Of a stretch of DNA of 64,000 bases, positions 32,285 to 42,795 are shown one piece after another. The translations under genes were made by a program, and so were the position numbers. The first letter of the stretch is position 1; each line of letters begins with the position of its first letter. The stretch comes from Diospyros lotus. Its lineage: Eukaryota; Streptophyta; Magnoliopsida; Ericales; Ebenaceae. The stretch spans positions 4,539,327-4,603,326 of the forward strand of contig NC_068344.1 in NCBI RefSeq assembly GCF_014633365.1, read 5' to 3'. The notes beneath the pieces are model-generated. The model made no database searches. It was not told the origin of the DNA and saw only the letters and a list, made by a program, of their open reading frames with translations.

Positions 32285-32521
32285 ATTTTGATTATCATAG
32301 TTGTTTAGATGACAATTTTATTTGATTTAGGGATTAGATAGAGTTACATTTGATTTTAGAGATTATAATCATACTTTGACTAGTTCTCTCTCTTTCTCGG
32401 CCTCTTTTTCTCTTGGCTTTTCTCTTCTGCTTGCCTCTTCTTTTGACTCATTTTCTTCTTCTTCTGAATCAATTCTCTATCTTCAACTTTCTGTGATTCA
32501 TTTCTTTCCCACATCATATGG

Positions 32522-33329
32522 CCAACATCTATAAAAGGAGTATTTGATCAAATGGAGGCCCGATCAATGCCTTGCTATCAATATATTGCAGTGGAGCTAC
32601 TGCTGGCAATCCAGGACTATAAGGTGTTGGAGGACTTTTGCAGAGAGCATGGATGCTAGATTGAAGGAATTGGATGCAGCAACTTCTCTACTATGGAGTT
32701 CCGGACAATATTTAAGGACTGCAGTGCTGTGGGAATAGAGATTAGGGAAGGTGATACTTGAGTGTGATTCAGAGGAGGCTCTGCTACCATTCAAGTTGAT
32801 ACAGGTCACATAATCAAAACCTCCTTATCATGAAAAGAACATCAATGGCAACAAAGTGTTCCTCTCAATTATGCCATATTCTAACAAAGGAAACTGGTAT
32901 ACAGATAGATTAGCAACCAGGGTCCACAGAACTTAAGGCACCATACAGTACAGCCACTTTTGGCCTGGGATGTTAACTGGAGACCTTTCAAAAGAGTTTT
33001 TCCTTAGTTGTCAGCTCTGGGTACCCACCAGAAGATATGGCCAAGGCTAGTGATGATTGGCAGGGATTGGTGGTGTCTTGTATTGATATCTCTAATTCTA
33101 GTTCCACTCTCTAACACTCAACTATTGATTAGCTCACACCTTTTATCATCCAAAATTTCAGATCTAAAACAAGATTATACGATGGAAGGAGAAAATTGCA
33201 AATATCAAAGGCACTAGTCAATTAAGAACCTAACTTTGTGAAAGTCCAATTTCCTTACAAATGCAATCTAACTAGAATGCATGGCAAAAATACAATGTCC
33301 CTAGCATAGTTTAGAACAAGAGAACATAC
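32522..33329 (-). other. Probable start of intron 1 of the ILP1-like gene; no exon seen
   Basis: It lies between the splice donor at 33329 and the TSD of LTR X at 32521. Neither strand holds a convincing exon; the ORF 32544-32738 (plus) is unlike any family I know. I looked for the coiled-coil region that should follow exon 1 and did not find it here. Confidence 0.45.
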
Positions 33330-34463
33330 CTTAAGCCTCTTCAGGTTCTCGTGCAAGGCTTTCTTAGCAATCTCAGACTGTTGGGAGATTGGCATTACAT
33401 CCAAACCAGGCAATCCTCCACCAATGCTCAGATTAGCTGCTGTACTCAACACAGAAGAATACAATGCTGGGGCAGGAGGATACGCGTATGTTTGTTGCGG
33501 GAGGCTCTGAATTACAGGCACGGCATTGCTCACTGCCCTACTGGACCCATCATCCATTCTCTTCCCTAACCCTTTTCTGAACTGTTCTTCTTCCCAAATC
33601 TTATCCTCCTCATCTTCTTCTTCATCAGCACCAACTTCCCTAGCCTTCCTAAAACCCCCATCCATTGCCCTCTCATCAACATCCTCGAACACGCCCTTCT
33701 TCCCGCTCTCCACCTTCTCCCCCAAGAAGCCAATCCTGCGCTGAAACTCCGGCTCCTCATCGCTCAACCCCTCCGCGGCCCCGTGATTGCTCCCGGAATC
33801 CAACGATATATAATCCGGCGCCGCCGCCCGCGACTGCCGGAGCCGCTCCCTCTTCGCTCGAATAGCATTGATTGTTGCCTGGTCAGGAATCAACGAGCCC
33901 GATGGGTCCCCGCCTCTGCCCAACCCAATCGAAGCCGTACGATCTGCGGCATCGTCAAGGTCCAATTCTTCGACTTCCTTTAGGGTTTCGGCAACCGGGT
34001 CGGGCTTGACGAGGCCTTTCAAGACAATCCGGGGCTCCGAGGAGGGCGGAGCGGGACGAGGAGCGGCTAGGGTTTTGGTATTCTTCTGGAGCTCGAGTAG
34101 GGCTTCTTTGGTGTAAGTGCCGGCTTGGGGCTGGACGTTAGAGGGAACAGAAGAGGCGGTGGAGGAAGGCGTTAGCCGGTCCTTCGAAGCCGTCAGTCTG
34201 TGAGACGAAGCGGCTGAGTGCTTGGCGAACCGAGAAGAGGAGGATTTGGAGGAGGGGCGAGAAACGGGCGGCGAATCGTTGTCCTCGTCGTCGTCCGCGA
34301 AGCTGAGGAGTTTTTTGGGGGCTTGCTGGGTAGGCTTCTTGGGTTTAGTGGCGGTGGTGGAGGTGGACTTCGATGAGGGTTTGGTTGTGATGGCGCCCTT
34401 CGCGTCGTCGTCGTCGTCGTCGTCGCCAGCCCGGCGGCGGAAGTTTCTGGCCTTGCCGCTCAT
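33330..34463 (-). CDS. ILP1: GCFC/PAXBP1-family protein, ILP1-like, exon 1 (partial)
   Basis: 378 residues from MSGKARNFRRR to ENLKRLK, ending at an AAG|GTATGT donor in phase 0. Conserved blocks in order: KKLLSFADDDE (near 50), AGTYTKEALLELQKNTKTL (near 115), PRIVLKGLVKPD (near 145), ATINAIRAKRERLRQSRAAA with APDYISLDSG (near 200-225), EEDKIWEEEQFRKGLGKRMD (near 290) and the start of the helical region MPISQQSEIAKKALHENLKR. They match plant ILP1, a nuclear relative of animal PAXBP1/GCFC; Arabidopsis ILP1 is known as a repressor of CYCA2 genes in endoreduplication and as a partner of the spliceosome-disassembly factor NTR1. The N-terminus is acidic and low complexity, including seven GAC-coded aspartates. 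The C-terminal GCFC domain is not in the window on the 3' side (33 kb), so intron 1 is either very large and filled with transposons or the gene is broken. The family is clear; whether the copy is functional is open. Confidence 0.9.
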
Positions 34464-34620
34464 CTTTGGCTGCGGCGGCGGTGCTGAAACTGCGAGGGCT
34501 TACTGCGTCGCCGTCGATGGGTTTGTACTCAACACTATGGGCCGGAGTTTCTACTCTTAACGGACCTCGGCCCAATTTATTGAAATGGGCCGGTACGGAA
34601 CTTTAGCCCTTTCGCATGAA
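34464..34620 (-). promoter_or_regulatory. ILP1-like 5' UTR and core promoter with site II motifs
   Basis: This 157-bp stretch, left between the start codon and the Mutator-like insertion, carries three TGGGCC words (34538-34543 plus, 34569-34574 minus, 34586-34591 plus). Site II elements (TGGGCY), bound by TCP factors, are common in promoters of growth-linked plant genes. No TATA box is obvious. Everything further upstream is now transposon DNA. Confidence 0.6.
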
Positions 34621-35379
34621 TAAATAATAGGAAAATTTTATTACTAGCCAAGTTCTTGCTATTCGTAACCATAAGTACAAAAAATTATATAATTACTCTT
34701 AGTAACTATTTTTATTACTCTTCACAGCCACTAAAATTCTAAAATTACCCTCTTCTACATATCTCATATCTCGCGCACAGCCACAACCCACACATGCACA
34801 CTCGTCATTGCCTTCTCTACTAGTCGTCATCTTCTCTGCTCTGTCACCTACTGTTTGTTTGTCACCGAGTTACCTTGTCTCATCGAAGTTTTCAAGTAAT
34901 GACTTTAGATTTTTTATTTTGTAACGGGTTTACGTTCGGAGGTTAGCGATCGTATGCAAAGAGTTTGTCTCCTACCGTAGGGGTTTAAAGGCGAAAGCGG
35001 TGGCCACCTTTGACCTCGGGGGTTCGGAGGCGGTGGCGGAGAAGGTGGGCCCCAGATTCGGTGGCAGTGGTAGGCCATGGTTCGAAGGCATGTTAATAAT
35101 TTTCTAGTGTGTTATATTAAAAGTATAATTGTATAACTATAGTACGTGATAGAATAAGTGAAATAGAGCGAGTTGTTCCTTCTCCATCTCGGTAACGTCC
35201 CACTAATGAGAAAGCTTGAGGGTACTAATCAGCCACTAGATGTATCCATTTCAAAACCAGTACATGCACCTATTTCAAAGCCAAATTATGCCTCACTATC
35301 TATTATTGCTCCTAAGTATCGCGCCAATGATCAAAAGCAACCATCTTTTAATATTTTTTAGCAGAATGATATTTCTAGA

Positions 35380-36580
35380 CCATTACTTGGAGTCCCTGAG
35401 GATCCATCAATTCTAAAAAGTTTAAAAAATCACGTTGCATTTGCCATATAGGCAGGAGATGTAAGTTATATTAATTTTTTTTGTAAATTTATTATTATAA
35501 TTTAAATAATTTCAAAGATATGACTATAACATTATATGATGCGGCTATTATTTTGAATATTTCAATCACTAAAAGACTTGTATATATCCCTCATCATTTG
35601 ACAGGTAATGAAGCTCGTAAATTATTATGTAGTTTACTTGGAATTTTAATATATACAGCAGCATAACAGAATGCAGAAAATTGAGAACCATTTGTAAAGT
35701 TAGATTGATAGAGAAGAACATTTATATATATATATATCAAATTCAGTTTCAAATGAAGAGATCTAACATGTTAGTAGAGCATATCTGTTATTTTTATTAA
35801 GCTGTACCTTATTTGTAGATAAGAGTGGTATATTAGTTTCAATCGCATATCTGATATTGTTGGATGATTTGAATATGACTGGTAGTTATGCATAGGGAGC
35901 TGATTACCTAGAATATTTGTATAGATAACTTGGCATTGTAAGTAAACGAGAGGTAAAGGGTATCGCTGAAAATCTTATAATACTGGAGGTAATTATTTCA
36001 ATTTCATAACCATATACCATATATTTACATATATTTAACACATATTAATAATTATTTATATCAAATGTACACAAATATGGGTATAAGAACACTTTTCATT
36101 TAGTAGAAATAGATATAATTTGTTATACAGTGACGAGTAGTAGAAATAGATACAACTTATTATACAATGACGAGCAGCCACGGGCTCTCCGTTGGATGCA
36201 TGTTCGTGATACTGATATTTTGCAATCTATTAAGGAGCAGATTGATGCTTTATCACCAAACGATATATTTATCCTGCATATTATGATTTTACAAGTTAAT
36301 TAATATATTCTAAAATTAAATTTCAAAATAAAAAACACTTGCAAGCAATTTGGATGTCGTATTGGAGGGCTCGTGCACATCACCCATTACCGAAAATTAT
36401 ATTTTTCTCAGGTTGTCTGAAATGTGGAAGTGTCATAGAACCATATCATCCTGAAAGGAAATTACGACAGTTTAGGTATGTGCAAAATATTCCTTCACCC
36501 CCATTATCGCTTGTTGAAACTAAGCAGTGTGCGAGCACGGCATCTTATCGGATAATTTATATATTTATTGATGATAGTTA
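35380..36580 (+). pseudogene. Plant mobile domain (MAIN/MAIL-like) pseudogene in MULE
   Basis: Pieces in order: LGVPEDPSILKSLKNHVAFA (about 35388), TITLYDAAIILNISI (35527), LLFLLSCTLFVDKSG then LLDDLNMTGSYA, stop, and GADYLEYLYR (35785-35925), RALRWMHVRDTDILQSIKEQ (36181), and WMSYWRARAHHPLP to EPYHPERKLRQFRYVQNIP (36348-36495). This is the order of the plant mobile domain found in MAIN and MAIL proteins and often carried by MULEs. Stops and intron-like AT-rich gaps break it; sequence up to about 37140 may be its 3' end. Function in the element is unknown. Confidence 0.75.
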
Positions 36581-37140
36581 AAATCGATGAGATATTCATT
36601 TATTGCCACCACATCGACGTGGTAAATATTCTATATTTTTCATGACAGTTTACACATGACTATTTGCCATGATATGGACGTATTACGCATGAATTCATAT
36701 AAAATCCTATGCGTCGATCAAGATTTGATAGAAGTGGCGAAGATATAGTCAGTCTTACTAAAGTAGTAAAATTTCAAGTTAATATTTAAGTTATTATTAA
36801 ATATAGTTGATTTAAATTGAAAAAAAAAATTGATATAATTATTTTTTTAGCATAATCGACTGGCATTATATACTCTTAATCGCACAATATCAAATGCAGA
36901 GCCCGTATCTCCTAATGAATGGAGAGAAATGTGTGTTGCAATAAATGTTATTTTATCCTCTCCTAGTGGCTTCAATTCATCGCCATCGTATGATACTGCT
37001 GAAGCGTCGACATTTGGAGTGTCAACATTTGGTACATCTCAACTCTCGACATAATCAAGTTCAAGTTCAGTTCGACCACCAATAATAGTTCAACCACAAA
37101 GAGCATCGAGAATTACTTATAATTGTTATTTGCGGTATTA

Positions 37141-37559
37141 CTAAATTATAACTTTCGAATGTGGCTTAAGTTATTTGTAAGAATATTTCATTTTAGTATT
37201 TGTTGTTAGATTTTATTTAATTTATGATAAAATATCACAAATTTAATATAAATTTTGAAGAAATAAAAATAAACATAATTTTATTATGATTTACATTTAA
37301 CTTAAAGAAAAACTAAAATTAAAGAAACATTAACTCAAGAAAAAATAAAACTAAATAAATATAAATTGATGGAACTTAAAAAAAAAACTCACTTTCGTTA
37401 CATTATTATTAATTAACAAATAAAAAATAAAATACTCCTGAACCCTAGGGTTCGAAAAAGCCAAATGTGCCCAAACCCCAGGGTTAGGGCAAATAAATAA
37501 TGCTATGAATAGACATAAATCATCAATCTAAAATATATATATTTATAAACTTTGATCAT
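37141..37559. other. AT-rich MULE interior, no gene
   Basis: It lies between the end of the mobile-domain pseudogene and the transposase remnant. It holds A-rich runs and the words gaaccctagggttcg and ccccagggttagggc (37440-37490), which resemble the minisatellite at 47337-47571 in the same element. Confidence 0.5.
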
Positions 37560-39205
37560 TCGTCACTTAAATCAAAAACATCTTGTGTGATAACATTTTT
37601 GTCAATAAGAGATAGAAAAGCTTGAATTCAACGTATATATGATGTTTCTTATTCACGTGCAATATCAGATCAATATCTATGCCAGTTGTCTGCAATGGGA
37701 GGAATTGGTGAGCCTGGTTTAAGAAATACCTAACAAAATGATAACACAAAACTATTAATAGCAAACTTATAACAACATAACTATATAAATACACAAATAA
37801 ATTATTAAATAATAATACTTGCACAAAATGATAATTATCAACAAAATCGATAGTAATAAACCTATGTTGTAGTGCTAAAGGGGGGATCGATCTCAATGGA
37901 AGGTATGTAAGACACTACAATTGAGACAAATAAACTAAGACAACATTGTATTTTGAAGCAATTAAACGGCCTATATCAGGTAAAGTCATCCAATGCTGGC
38001 AAGGTGCAACGTAGTCAAAGCAAGATAGTGTGTGCATTAACTCATTTACAAGCATAGCAGATCCGTATAACTCTGTATACTTAGCAAGAAAAGTATGCAA
38101 CTCTCCAATCAGATTCAAACGAATATCTACCCAGTTGTGCTTGCTCATACCAAGTAATGCAGCAATGCATAGAACCCACAACGTCCATCCGACTCTACAT
38201 TAATAGCATTGTATATAAAATGTTGTATCTTTGATAGGAATGAATCATCATAACCTAGCAATCTATGTTTGACATTGGCACGATAAAATAAAAGTTTACC
38301 TTCATTTGGTGTCTTAATTGAGCTCCGTGTTGTTGGGGATGCATTATCATGACCAGACTGTACTATCTCAAAGTATGATGGATCGCATCGGGTGGATGTA
38401 TCAACTTGAACTTTATTCTTTGATGATGGCTTACCTTTTGTTCAAAATTTCACGACTGGTGGCATCAATGAAGTCGTAGATGGATCTACTAATTCTCTCA
38501 ACTTCTGTTTCAATACTATTTTACCTGCTACTGTTCTAATTGGAATATGTTATATATGTTTTCTATCTTAGGATTAATAGTGAGTAGGGATGACACATCA
38601 TTAGAAGCAGTCTGCCCCAAAATTTAATTTTGCCTAATCAAGGTGCAAAAACGACAAAGGAATTGCTCGTCCATGCATCATCAACTTTGTAATTTCATGT
38701 GCACAAAGCAAACCATGTGTGCTTCTGATCACGCATCCACATGCAACTTTATCCACCCCAATTTTCTAAATTATCCATGTTTGCTTTAACACCATATTCA
38801 TTGTATTTCTTGATATAATACCCTCTCAATTCATTGAAAATTCCTGTCTTGAAATTATGATGTACCAACATTAAGCTATTCTCAAAAGACCCATTGTCTG
38901 TTACAACTCAATAAAAGAGTTAATAATTATCCATGATGACTCAAAGTCACATTAAGATGATTCAAGATATCTCTTTAGCTTCGCATGTGCACTCTCAACC
39001 CTTAAACAAAAACATATTGATGTATTAGATTCATTGGAGACAGTATAATAAAAATAAATAAGGATAACATTTGAGTTTCATAAAGAATACCTATTAGTAG
39101 TAACATTGTCAAAATATATTACTTTATTTGTTCATGCTGCAATAAATTTTTTCTTATAATCATTCAACCATGGTATTTGATGAAGGGTATAACCGAAATT
39201 ATCAA
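37560..39205 (-). pseudogene. MULE transposase remnant with SWIM finger and OTU-like domain
   Basis: Minus strand from 39205 down: FDNFGYTLHQIPWLNDYKK, RVESAHAKLKRYLESS (after the DDE core of MULE transposases), then CGCVIRSTHGLLCAHEITKL, a SWIM-type zinc motif (CXC...CXH, about 38690-38740). An OTU-protease-like start follows: DGRCGF, IAALLGMSKHNWVDIRLNL, then ELMHTLSCFDYVAPCQHWMT and IASKYNVVLVYLSQL (38181-37915), and HRFITIDFVDNYHFVQVL (37870). Stops and frameshifts are many. The catalytic DDE core upstream was lost or cut by the LTR inserted at about 39206. A Mutator transposase fused to an OTU-like region is the likely ancestor. Confidence 0.72.
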
Positions 39206-41562
39206 AAGAATGAGGCTTTAGGGTACACTATTGCAGTCTTAAGCGACTGAATCAATCAGAGGAAGTACCCCGAACCCTAGATAGCCAAGGAAAATTGTAT
39301 AGTATCGACAAGTGATTCGAATTATGATTTTTAGTGATGAAAGAAGTGGAATCGAGAACAGTTTTCGATACAACTAAAATGCAGTTGCAAATTAGGCTTA
39401 GAAACCGAATTGATATAGAAGATCTCCGAGAAGTCAACAGTAGCCTGATGGGGCTCCGGTTTTTCGTAAGGAATAACCCTTCAGTGGTTTCAGGATGAAA
39501 CAATAGCCCGATGAGGACTCTGGGGCAAAATCGTCATTATCGAGTAACTTTGAAGTTATTAAATTTGCGTTTTCAGTATTATAATGCAAATTAATTTTAG
39601 GTTTAAAGATGCACTTGCAATTAGAGATTTACCCGAGTAATATATAGTTATATATATATATATTCATGTACGTGTGTGCTGGTTTAAGCGAAGCTTCTAG
39701 GAAGCTTCATGGCCAATTTGCTTGGAGTGATAGCCAAGTTTAGCTAAAGGAGTGATGGCTAAGCTTGCTAAAGACGATGGGTCGGTGGGATCTCTATAAA
39801 TAAGGGTCATTTGAGAGCATTGAGAGCAAAATGGAAAAATAAAAGAAGAAGGAAGCATGGCAGCACCGCGAAGGCAAAGGCAGCGAACATGGGCAACTAT
39901 GGCAGCAAGCCATTAACTAGGTGATCGAGAGGGAGCTGGGCATTGAAACTTGTGGCCGGAGGCAGCCGCGAGAGAAGCTAAAATTGTAACCAAGCTGTTC
40001 GCAGCAGGCGAACAGCATCCATGGCTGCAAGCCACGGCTATGGCAGCACGCATGGAAGCTCGGATGATAGCCGAACAGTAACGAGAAGAAGGCGACTAGG
40101 GGTTGCGCGGGGGCAAGAGGGATCGGTGGTGGTCGTGGCAGGCGTTGGAAGTGGCCGGAGTGGGCCGCACAGCAAGTTGCGGCCATAGCCGCAAGCTTGC
40201 TGCGGTTGGGTAGCATCCATGGCGACCGGAGCAGCTGTAAGGATGGCTATTGGAAGGTGGGGCGGCGACTGGCGGGACTAGGGAAGGCCGATGAGGCCTA
40301 CGGCAAGCGGCGAGGCAGGTGGCTAGAGTGCGAGCAGCGGCGGGCAAGCTAGTTCGCACGGAAGAATAATGCTAGAGGAAGAAGATGAAAAAAAAAAAAA
40401 AGAAGAAAAAGGAAAATAGAAGAAATAGAGGAAAATGAAGAAAAATTAGGAAGAAGCTTCCGAAAAATCCCAGAAAATTCTGAGAACTAATTTGAGGTTA
40501 ATGGAGCATGTTAAAGGCAGGAAATTATTCAGATGCGCATTTTAAGGCTTAGCATGCATTACGAGGCAAAAATTGACTTTTCGCATAAGGTGAGTAGTCT
40601 GACTCTAGTTTTACCCTTGTTTTGGAAATATTTTGGTGTGAGTGTAGTGAGTTCAAATAAGCGGTCTTACCGGAACTAGGGATGCTATGCATATGCGTTT
40701 TATTCATGTATATATGGCATCATTTGCATATTGATCATGTGGTATATCGCATCAACTGTGTTTACTTGCAAAAGAGTCGGTGCATGGCGTGTGAATTTCA
40801 TATCATCAGAGTATTGATTTTCGTGTCGTTATTGGGTCCATATGGGACGAGATGGGGTCTTCTTGAGAATGGGACAAGGTTAATCCTGGTGAACGAGTGA
40901 CATGGTAGGGCACTCGAGAGATTAAGTATGTCGCGGCAAGGTCAACCCCAACGGTGTGTGGAAGGTGTTTTCCACGGGAGGTTGAGTATGTCAGGGAGAT
41001 TTCTCAAGATAGACATGTTTGCATGTGTCGTTTTGTCTGTGTATGCCATACTCGTATGTCTTCCATGCATTTTGTAAACTGTTTCATACCATCACTTAGA
41101 TGTTTTATCATCTAACCTGGGTTATTGCCCCTGGAACGTTCAATGTTCCAGACAGGGACTGCTGCAAAGGCAAGGACATGACTGATTGAAGGTCAATGAT
41201 GTTTAGATCGATAGTCGTTGTAGCTTTTGGAGGTTCTAGTATGTAGTTTAGCTTGTGTATGAATAGTTGTATGATAACGCTGTTATCATTTGGTCATTTG
41301 TATTACATATTTTATTATGGAAATACTATGTAAAAACCTCGATGTTTGATGTTAATGTATCCGCTGCGTTATGAAATGTCTTGTTTAGTTGTTAAGATTA
41401 TTGATCTTGTTAAGTTAAACGGGCAAGACTAGGGCTTTCAGGATCCTGTATGTGCATGTGAAGGTTGTTCATGGAGTACCGCGCATGATGAAGTTATTTA
41501 AAAAAAAAAAGATTCCCAAAAATACCCTTATAGTAACACTCCCAACAAGACGGGGTGTTACA
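39206..41562 (+). repeat. Long LTR or LTR-derivative, ends GGGTGTTACA
   Basis: No coding domain. It has a clear TATA box (ctataaataagg, about 39796) followed by a GC-rich stretch (39840-40370) and an A-rich one, and ends cggggtgttaca at 41562. The ending and the length suggest the long LTR of a Tekay/Del-like gypsy, but no matching TGTAACACC start is seen at the left and no TSD could be fixed. ORFs on either strand in the GC-rich part look like composition artefacts. Confidence 0.45.
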
Positions 41563-41569
41563 ATAGGGC

Positions 41570-42655
41570 TGCTGTACAAATTAGTTTCTGAAGCTCACGG
41601 TCTTACAGCGGAATGCATACCACTGTAAGACCGCTTTAGGAATTGCTATCTGGAGCTCACGGGTCTGCAGCAACAAACATACTGCGGTAGGGTTCAAAGC
41701 TTCATGAAAAGGCCATTTTAAGCCCGTTTCAATCCAAATCAAAGAGAGATAAACTCCTTCAAGGTGCATGACTTTGATAACCTAAAAATGACTATATAAA
41801 AACTTATTCGTGGGAGATTTGGGGAGTTTTTGGAAGGAAGAGAAGCGGACAGAAGATTGAAGACTTTACTATTAGCTTGTATTTTTCTTTTCTTTCTCAA
41901 TTCTTTGCTATGGATTCCAACTCTTTTCTTTTTCTTTTGATTACAAGAATGCATCGCTAAGTGTTTATAGTTATGGTGAATGATGAAACCTCGACTTCTA
42001 ATGGTTTGATTTAAAGTTATTCAGTTTGTTATTTTCTTATCCATTCGGGTTGATTGTTTGTTATGTTTATAATGTCGTTTTGATGCTTGATCACCATTGA
42101 AACGTAGTTGTGATTTGTGTTGCTTTCGAGAGATTCAATATGGATTAAACATGGTAACAAACAACGTAGGGTCCTATAATAGGTAGAGATACTGTTATGC
42201 CCTATGAAATCATTTTGTGATAATCTTCGTGATTGAATGCATATTTATATGTTCGAAGATTAACTAGAGATAGTTAATTTCATATATATACATAGAACTG
42301 AATGACCATTGAGAGAGGCTTTTGGTTGTAATTGTATCATCGATTTTCAACCAAAGATAAGGAATAACAAGACCCGAGTAATGAATAATTGAATCATAGA
42401 AGGCCGACGGTGGATTCACAAACCTTAGTGCCTTAGTCTTGTGAGTTTTAAATCGAAAGAAATTATTCTAATTGCATATTTTATTCGTAAATTAGTTTTC
42501 ATTGCAGTTGAAGTCATTGTTAATGTATGTGTTAGGTTAAGGTTAAATCAGTTAGAGTAAACGTCAAAAGTTAGTCCTCATGGGTACAACACTTTATTCA
42601 CCACTGTATTACTTGTCATGACCCGTCCACTTGCGGTATAGAAATAGGGAGAACA
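41570..42655 (+). repeat. Athila-like 5' LTR (start approximate)
   Basis: The end gagaaca lies just before the primer site. The start at TGCTGTAC (41570) is chosen for TG and for the neighbouring LTR end. An inverted pair near the start (ggtcttacagcgg with ccactgtaagacc, 41600-41632) resembles the palindromic heads of other Athila LTRs. Confidence 0.55.
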
Positions 42656-42659
42656 AGTT

Positions 42660-42680
42660 TTTGACGCCGTTATCGGGGAC
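42660..42680 (+). other. Primer-binding site, Athila type
   Basis: tttgacgccgttatcgggg resembles the TGGCGCCGTTGCCGGGG site complementary to tRNA-Asp used by Athila/Tat elements, with a few changes. Confidence 0.7.
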
Positions 42681-42795
42681 TAACTCTTTTGATTATTGCT
42701 TTGATTGATATTAGGTTTGACTGTTAAATTTTGTTTTCATTATTTTCTGGGCTAAGCTATTTCAATTTGTGTATATGTAGGGATTGAGATAGGGC

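Larger units (their letters stand above)
19065..32516 (+). mobile_element. LTR X (probable solo LTR), split by nested elements, TSD tatgg
   Basis: A plus-strand LTR of about 400 bp starts TGATAAAGATATTTTAAT at 19065 and its last part ends CCCACATCA at 32516. Perfect 5-bp duplications tatgg flank the whole (19060-19064 and 32517-32521), so both parts belong to one insertion. Positions 1 to about 275 of the LTR are at 19065-19388. The right side (31612-32516) holds both the start and the end of the LTR, with a gap near LTR position 205-290 and a Tat-like LTR inserted. No internal region in the same orientation is found, so it was probably a solo LTR before NA-7 entered. Confidence 0.82.

Noticed and set aside
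32544..32738. Plus-strand ORF in the supposed ILP1-like intron
   Set aside because: No family resemblance and only 64 codons; kept as intron sequence.
33526..34560. Several plus-strand ORFs opposite the ILP1-like exon
   Set aside because: They are shadows of the GC-rich minus-strand exon, which has clear family conservation.
39836..40376. Overlapping minus-strand ORFs rich in Pro, Ser and Cys
   Set aside because: They lie in a GC-rich stretch of a non-coding LTR just after a TATA box; three frames are open at once, which is a composition effect.
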